64,000 bases of DNA from Pseudohongiella nitratireducens (GTDB lineage Bacteria; Pseudomonadota; Gammaproteobacteria; Pseudomonadales; Pseudohongiellaceae), in assembly GCF_001642735.1 (NCBI RefSeq), contig NZ_LWHM01000016.1:124001-188000 (forward strand). Direction: 5' to 3'. The translations under genes were made by a program, and so were the position numbers. Below are positions 59,641 to 64,000 of the stretch, one piece after another (the first letter of the stretch is position 1; each line of letters starts with the position of its first letter). The notes below the pieces were generated by a model. The model did not search any database. It had not been told where the DNA came from and saw nothing but the letters and a program-made list of their open reading frames with translations.

Positions 59641-60062
59641 TGACAGTGCCGTCTGACATCCGGCTGCGGCGCCGCACTGCGGTGCTGGAGCTGGATTACG
59701 CTGACGGCACTCACTTTCAGCTACCAGCCGAATTACTCCGTGTCCATGCCCCGTCAGCCGATGTGCAGGGACACGGCAACAGCCCGGGTGAACTGGTCAG
59801 CGGCAAACGCCATGTCACCATTGATGACATACAGCCTGTTGGCCACTACGCCATTCAGCTGTTCTTCAGCGACGGACATCATTCCGGTATTTATCACTGG
59901 GAATACCTGCACTCACTTGGCGAAAACCAGCAGCAACTTTGGCAACAGTATCTTGAACGCTTAAAGAACGCCGGCAAAAACCGTGATGACGACACAGTCG
60001 AATTGCGCAATGCCGTGCAAGTCATTAACATTGTGGATCCCCACAACAGGGATCAGAGATGA
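59640..60062 (+). CDS. DUF971 (gamma-butyrobetaine hydroxylase-like N-terminal domain) protein
   Basis: 140 residues. [31 protein letters not shown] and [28 protein letters not shown] are typical of the DUF971 domain, which occurs alone or fused to iron-sulfur and hydroxylase proteins. Its role is not known with certainty. It is coupled on both sides: TGATG with hslU and ATGA with ubiE. The same hslU-DUF971-ubiE order is common in gammaproteobacteria. Confidence 0.88.
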   Translation: MTVPSDIRLRRRTAVLELDYADGTHFQLPAELLRVHAPSADVQGHGNSPGELVSGKRHVTIDDIQPVGHYAIQLFFSDGHHSGIYHWEYLHSLGENQQQLWQQYLERLKNAGKNRDDDTVELRNAVQVINIVDPHNRDQR

Positions 60063-60844
60063 GAGAAGAAACCCCGACAGCTATCAATACCAATGCCGAC
60101 AAAAACGGCGAAACCACCCACTTTGGCTATGAAACTGTGCCTAAGGGTGAGAAAGCCGAGCGTGTAGGCCAGGTATTTCATTCCGTAGCCAAACGCTATG
60201 ACCTGATGAATGACCTGATTTCTATGGGCTCTCACCGGATTATCAAACAGTTCACCGTCGAATTAAGCGGCGTACGCCGAGGCCAACAAGTATTGGACCT
60301 GGCTGGTGGTACCGGTGACTTCAGCATGAAGTTTGCCAAACTGGTAGGTGATGAAGGGCATGTTGTGCTCGCCGACATTAACGCTTCCATGCTGGATGTG
60401 GGGCGCGACCGCCTGCTCGACAAAGGCATATCCGGCAACGTCAATATTTCCCAGGTTAATGCCGAATGCCTGCCCTTTGCCGACAATTCCTTTGATTGCA
60501 TCTGCATTGCCTACGGCCTGCGTAATGTCACTGACAAAGAACAGGCATTACGTTCCATGTATCGGGTATTGAAACCAGGTGGCAGAGCCCTGGTGCTTGA
60601 GTTTTCCAAACCTGTGAACCCGTTGCTGGGCAAGGCCTATGACGCCTGGTCAAGGCTATGGCCTGTCGCTGGCAAAGCCGTGACCGGCGATGCCGACAGC
60701 TACCAATACCTGGTTGAGTCCATCCGCATGCACCCTGACCAGGCAACACTACAGGAAATGATGGAAGAGGCCGGTTTTGCTGACTGCCGCTATCACAACC
60801 TGATTGGCGGCATCAGTGCTATCCATGTTGGCTTTAAACGTTAA
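60059..60844 (+). CDS. ubiE: Ubiquinone/menaquinone biosynthesis C-methyltransferase
   Basis: 261 residues; SAM-dependent methylation in ubiquinone (and menaquinone) synthesis. [20 protein letters not shown], the SAM motif [38 protein letters not shown] and [20 protein letters not shown] are the family motifs. Stop codon TAA, then ubiJ after three bases. Confidence 0.98.
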   Translation: MREETPTAINTNADKNGETTHFGYETVPKGEKAERVGQVFHSVAKRYDLMNDLISMGSHRIIKQFTVELSGVRRGQQVLDLAGGTGDFSMKFAKLVGDEGHVVLADINASMLDVGRDRLLDKGISGNVNISQVNAECLPFADNSFDCICIAYGLRNVTDKEQALRSMYRVLKPGGRALVLEFSKPVNPLLGKAYDAWSRLWPVAGKAVTGDADSYQYLVESIRMHPDQATLQEMMEEAGFADCRYHNLIGGISAIHVGFKR

Positions 60845-60847
60845 CCC

Positions 60848-61456
60848 ATGGGTTTGCTGAGCTTCACATTATTACGTCCCATTAACTTACTGCTGGCACA
60901 GTTTTTATCCCGTGACCCGGCCATCATTCAGAAGCTGCACAATGCCTGCGGTGACTATACCCTGCAGCTGGAGGTGCATAACACGTCGACGGTTGCACTA
61001 TCCCTTGACGCTGATCGATTGCAGATTCTGAGTCATAAACCCGATTCAGCCGATACCGTTCTTTCCGGCAACGTAACAGCACTGCTGGGCCTGCTGTTTC
61101 ATCCGGAGCCGGCATCAGCCTTGTACGACCCGGGGCTGGATGTGCGCGGCGATGTGCATCGCTTGCACGCATTCTACGGCGTACTGCGCCAACTCGACCT
61201 GGACTGGCGTGACTTTTTCGATCATCCGGCTGTCGAAGCCCTGAGTATAGTCTCTGCACCTTTCAGCCAGGGGCTGAAACAGGTGCAACGTCATGGCCCT
61301 GCCAACATGCGTGAATATTTCCGGGACGAATCCGGTCTTTTTCCGGCACGCGATGCATTCCGGCAACAACAGGAACAACTGACAGCCTTGCGGTTGCGGC
61401 TGGATCGACTGGAAGCCAGAACTCAACACATGCTCCACAAACATGTGACAAATTGA
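60848..61456 (+). CDS. ubiJ: Ubiquinone biosynthesis accessory factor UbiJ (SCP2-like)
   Basis: 202 residues. An SCP2-like lipid-binding domain (about 15-115, with SADTVLSGNVTALLGLLF and GLDVRGDVHRLHAFYGVL) and a C-terminal coiled coil. It holds quinone intermediates in the Ubi complex. The gene normally followed by ubiB; here a bufferin operon follows instead. Confidence 0.9.
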   Translation: MGLLSFTLLRPINLLLAQFLSRDPAIIQKLHNACGDYTLQLEVHNTSTVALSLDADRLQILSHKPDSADTVLSGNVTALLGLLFHPEPASALYDPGLDVRGDVHRLHAFYGVLRQLDLDWRDFFDHPAVEALSIVSAPFSQGLKQVQRHGPANMREYFRDESGLFPARDAFRQQQEQLTALRLRLDRLEARTQHMLHKHVTN

Positions 61457-61463
61457 CGCAGAG

Positions 61464-61493
61464 ACTTGTTTTAACAAGTAATATATCGATAAT
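61464..61493 (+). promoter_or_regulatory. Candidate promoter/operator of the buf operon
   Basis: ACTTGTT, two bases, AACAAGT forms a perfect 16-base dyad (61464-61479). It overlaps a possible -35 (TTGTTT, 61466) whose -10 would be GATAAT (61488-61493), spacing 16. A regulator bound to the dyad would control bufABC. Regulator unknown. Confidence 0.4.
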
Positions 61494-61625
61494 CAGAGTC
61501 ACATAACGTCATATCACAGCAATGCTGCGACCCGTCATGCGATTAAGCCGGGATTCAGTCCCGGGCATGCACAATGACAACTATGCAAGATCGGCCATAC
61601 AGGCGGATCACCGGGAGAGTTTGCA

Positions 61626-62174
61626 ATGAATAGCTTTGCAATAAAGAGGTTAGCAATGAAAAAGACGGATGGAATCTCCATGGCCACAGCGGCCGCCGCC
61701 CTGATGATGGCTGGGCATGCTGGCGCAGGCATTGATGTCAGCAACAACAATGCCGAAGAACCCGTCAAAATCAGCGTTTGTCAGGATTTGCATGGTGCAG
61801 GTCAAAGCGCCTGTAACGGCGTTGGCAACGCTGCAGGCGCCGGGCAAAACACCGATGGTAGCGGCTTTGTTGCTATTTCCAGCGGTAACGATGCTTTTTC
61901 AGCGGCACTGTGTCAATTCGCTGGTGGTACAGAAGCCACTGCAGCCACGGCACCAGCAGAAGCCAGCCTTGCAGGTGATGCGGTCAAAGTCACCTACTGT
62001 AATGACGTGTTCACCTGTGCGGGCCTAAGTGCCTGTAAAGGCAATGACAATCCGAATGGCGCTGGACAGAATACCTGCCATGGTATCGGATTTGTTGGCA
62101 TTTACAGTGGCGAAAAAGCCCTGTCTGACCAGCTTTGTGAAAAGCTTGGCGGTACAGTTCTGTCCTCACTGTAA
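61626..62174 (+). CDS. bufA: Bufferin-type RiPP precursor, tandem two-repeat (BufA2-like)
   Basis: 182 residues. A signal peptide (about 11-35, MATAAAALMMAGHAGA) is followed by two related repeats: 47-102 and 120-177. Repeat 2 carries five Cys (125, 131, 137, 151, 171) in the bufferin pattern CxxxxxCAGxSACKG...GAGQNTCHGxGFV...LCEKLGG. Repeat 1 keeps three (52, 63, 96); the positions matching Cys131 and Cys151 are His-Gly and Asp. An Ala/Glu-rich linker (103-119) joins them. In known bufferins an MNIO enzyme converts Cys into metal-binding heterocycles before export. Two starts are plausible, each with its own site: 61626 (GGGAGAG) and 61656 (AAGAGG). Single-domain relatives are about half this length. 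Confidence 0.8.
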   Translation: MNSFAIKRLAMKKTDGISMATAAAALMMAGHAGAGIDVSNNNAEEPVKISVCQDLHGAGQSACNGVGNAAGAGQNTDGSGFVAISSGNDAFSAALCQFAGGTEATAATAPAEASLAGDAVKVTYCNDVFTCAGLSACKGNDNPNGAGQNTCHGIGFVGIYSGEKALSDQLCEKLGGTVLSSL

Positions 62175-62208
62175 TCTCAAGGCAGCCAGCCTGGCCAGTT
62201 ACCCCTGA

Positions 62209-62231
62209 CCAGGCTCATGCCTGGCGTTTTT
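62209..62231 (+). terminator. Terminator between bufA and bufB
   Basis: CCAGGC, loop TCAT, GCCTGG, then CGTTTTT. It lies 35 bases after the precursor stop and before the enzyme genes. Partial read-through would give more precursor than enzyme mRNA. Confidence 0.8.
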
Positions 62232-62262
62232 GACGCAACTCCCTTCTCTATTGAGCATTCAC

Positions 62263-63084
62263 ATGCTGGGTTTCGGACTTGGGCTGCGCAGCCCGCATTA
62301 TGATCAGGTACTCAATCAGCAGCCCACTGAAGTGGACTGGTTTGAGGTGATAACTGAAAACTTCCTTGCCCCCGGCGGACGCCCTCGCGCGATCCTGCGC
62401 CAGGTACGAGAACACTACCCCATCGTTTTACACGGTCTGTCCTTCAATATCGGCAGCGACGAAGCGCCAGATTATGCCTATCTTGATAAACTACGTGACC
62501 TGGCCCGGGAAATAGAGCCTGCCTGGATCTCCGACCATATTTGCTGGACCGGGCTGCACGGGCACACCTCGCACGATCTGCTGCCCATCTCCTACAACCA
62601 GGAAACACTCAGCCTGGTGGCGGACAAGGTATCCCGCATTCAGGATTATCTTGAGCAATCGGTGGTTCTGGAAAATCCTTCGATGTATTTACAGTTTCAG
62701 TCCGCCGACATGACAGAAGCCGACTTTATCAATGCACTGACGAAACAAACCGGATGCCGCTTACTACTGGACGTCAATAATGTTTATGTGAGCAGTTTTA
62801 ATCTCGGCCTGGATCCGTACCGCGAGATAAATGCCATCGCGCCTGAATCCGTACAGCAGTTTCACCTGGCCGGTCACACGCACAATACAACACATATTAT
62901 TGATACTCACGACCACCCGGTCAGTGATCCGGTCTGGGCGCTTTACCAGCATGCCTGTCAGCGCTTTGGCAAAACAGCAACCTTGCTGGAAAGAGATGAT
63001 GATATCCCTGAGATGACCGAACTGATCAAAGAGCTTGACCATGCCCGGCAATTACAAGCCCGGGCCCTGCAGGAATTGTCATGA
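62263..63084 (+). CDS. bufB: Multinuclear non-heme iron oxidase (MNIO, DUF692), bufferin maturase
   Basis: About 273 residues. TIM-barrel MNIO: GFGLGLRSPHY, LHGLSFNIG, WISDHICW, LENPSMYL, LLLDVNNVYVSSFN, FHLAGHTH, IDTHDHPVSDPVW and LERDDDIPE hold the His, Asp and Glu ligands of the di/tri-iron site. Family members (MbnB, BufB, TglH) oxidise Cys residues of peptide substrates. The ATG at 62263 is preferred; a TTG at 62230 lies within the terminator T run. It overlaps bufC by ATGA. Confidence 0.9.
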   Translation: MLGFGLGLRSPHYDQVLNQQPTEVDWFEVITENFLAPGGRPRAILRQVREHYPIVLHGLSFNIGSDEAPDYAYLDKLRDLAREIEPAWISDHICWTGLHGHTSHDLLPISYNQETLSLVADKVSRIQDYLEQSVVLENPSMYLQFQSADMTEADFINALTKQTGCRLLLDVNNVYVSSFNLGLDPYREINAIAPESVQQFHLAGHTHNTTHIIDTHDHPVSDPVWALYQHACQRFGKTATLLERDDDIPEMTELIKELDHARQLQARALQELS

Positions 63085-63911
63085 CCTGGCAGGAAGAACA
63101 GGCTGCCTTTTGGCATTGGATAGTGGATACCCCCGGCTCTGCTGCTCCGACAGAAGCGGAAAAGCTGATGGCGCCGCACCAGCAGTTATCAGTCAACGAT
63201 GCGCTGGGCATATACCAGAATGCCTACCGAGGAAGATTACTGCAGGCGGCCTCTGAACTCTACCCGGTCACTTATTACACGCTGGGCGATGCCGCTCACC
63301 AGCAACTGTGGCTAGGCTACCTTGAGAAGCACCCTCCTAAGCCCGGCCCCATGAGCCAACTGGGAGCATACCTGCTAACCTATTGTCGACAACATGACCC
63401 GTATCGTGGCCTGCCGGCATTACTGGAGTTGATAGCGCTGGAAACACGCCTGGTCGAACTTTTTGAGAACCCGGATTTACCTCACTACTCAAGAGAGCAG
63501 TTGCAAAACAACCCTGCAGAAGACTGGGCTAAGCTGAGTTGGACTGATACCGGAGACTGGACCTTGATGGAGGTAGACTTTGACCTGGAAACCTATTGGC
63601 TGAAGATCCAGGACTATCGCAAACAACCTGGCGCCAAACCGGGCGGCGCCGATTTCCCGGTGCCTGCTTTTACTGACCAGCACCCCCGGCACCTGTTAAT
63701 TCGTCGCCAGAATTACAAGATGCACTTTCAACAGGTCAGCCCGACATTTGCCGGCTTCATTTCTCTGCTTAAGGAGGGCAAGAACTTTGCGGAGCTGTGC
63801 GAATACCTCTCACAGCATGACTCAGAAACTGACGTACCGGCCAAAAGCCTGAATTATTTGCTTCAGGCCATCGACCTTGAATTACTGCACCAGCAAACGA
63901 TCAGGGCGTAA
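63081..63911 (+). CDS. bufC: DUF2063 partner protein of MNIO (BufC/HvfC-like)
   Basis: 276 residues. The N-terminal DUF2063 domain has WIVDTPG, the SVNDALGIYQNAYRGRLLQAASELYPV stretch (about 35-61) and YPVTYYTLGD; the C-terminal part (VDFDLETYWLKIQ, LIRRQNYKMHFQQVSPTFAGFISLL) is typical too. It is thought to bind the precursor leader and present it to the MNIO. The ATG overlaps the bufB stop (ATGA), so the two enzymes are translationally coupled. Confidence 0.88.
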   Translation: MTWQEEQAAFWHWIVDTPGSAAPTEAEKLMAPHQQLSVNDALGIYQNAYRGRLLQAASELYPVTYYTLGDAAHQQLWLGYLEKHPPKPGPMSQLGAYLLTYCRQHDPYRGLPALLELIALETRLVELFENPDLPHYSREQLQNNPAEDWAKLSWTDTGDWTLMEVDFDLETYWLKIQDYRKQPGAKPGGADFPVPAFTDQHPRHLLIRRQNYKMHFQQVSPTFAGFISLLKEGKNFAELCEYLSQHDSETDVPAKSLNYLLQAIDLELLHQQTIRA

Positions 63912-64000
63912 CAATCTCAAAGCTGTGAGTCACCTTCACACCAGCTTCACCAAGCATAATCGACGCCGAACAGTATTTGTCTGCTGACAGATGAACTGCC
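63901..64000 (-). CDS. OsmC family protein, C-terminal end (5' part outside window)
   Basis: The last 32 codons of a minus-strand gene: AVHLSADKYCSASIML ends with VTHSFEIVTP. The conserved Cys in KYCS is the resolving/peroxidatic Cys region of the OsmC/YhfA family, thiol-dependent hydroperoxidases. The stop lies inside the end of bufC by about 11 bases, so the genes are convergent and overlapping. Confidence 0.75.
   Translation of the reverse strand, partial: AVHLSADKYCSASIMLGEAGVKVTHSFEIVTP

Overview
This 64 kb window looks like a chromosome segment of a free-living gammaproteobacterium. Three conserved chromosomal gene orders point that way: the secG-leuU-metY-rimP-nusA-infB-rbfA-truB-rpsO-pnp block joined to glmM-folP-ftsH, yhbY/greA and carAB-dapB; the pil/hof-aroK-aroB-hemE block divergent from mrcA; and rpmE/priA-ftsN-hslVU-ubiE-ubiJ. 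tpiA between glmM and secG, the split bioBFD / comF / bioA layout and an ECF sigma factor with a DUF3379 partner fit a marine, Pseudomonadales/Cellvibrionales-like lineage. The genus cannot be fixed from the sequence alone. I see no insertion sequence, prophage, integron or CRISPR array.

Layout. 1-4.0 kb: end of a PA2779-family gene, an MscS channel, a secreted amidohydrolase and an orphan DesK/NarX-type histidine kinase. 4.0-8.1 kb: a phosphonate/phosphite-type ABC importer (phnD-C-E-E) preceded by a gluconokinase-like P-loop kinase. 8.2-12.6 kb: a YebC-family protein, a solute-sensing PAS-GGDEF-EAL protein and a DTW-domain tRNA modification enzyme. 12.6-12.8 kb: a 165-bp intergenic inverted repeat. 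12.9-28.9 kb: the large translation/transcription operon with tRNA-fMet and tRNA-Leu(GAG), then secG, tpiA, glmM, folP, ftsH, yhbY and greA. 29-34.4 kb: carB, carA (with a leader that holds a terminator) and dapB. 34.6-37.8 kb: ECF sigma factor/anti-sigma pair and an acyl-CoA dehydrogenase. 37.9-43.1 kb: biotin genes bioB-F-D and bioA flanking comF, with a BirA-type operator in the divergent promoter. 43.2-50.8 kb: a small TonB-receptor-like barrel, folK, hemE, aroB, aroK and a reduced HofMNOQ-like secretin cluster whose secretin gene is frameshifted. 51-61.5 kb: mrcA, rpmE, chorismate mutase, priA, ftsN, hslVU, a DUF971 gene, ubiE and ubiJ. 61.6-64 kb: a bufferin-type RiPP operon (bufA-bufB-bufC), then the 3' end of an OsmC-family gene.

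The most notable system is the operon at 61.6-63.9 kb. It encodes a secreted cysteine-containing precursor, a multinuclear non-heme iron oxidase (MNIO/DUF692) and its DUF2063 partner, which is the architecture of metal-binding bufferins. The precursor here is a tandem two-repeat protein. The first repeat has lost two of the five cysteines kept in the second, and a terminator separates the precursor gene from the enzyme genes. Other points worth attention: a BirA operator overlapping both the bioB promoter and the 5' end of comF; sigma-32-like promoters before ftsH and hslVU; a possible carAB attenuator; two related hairpin elements 29 kb apart, each just upstream of a gene start; and the frameshifted secretin gene.
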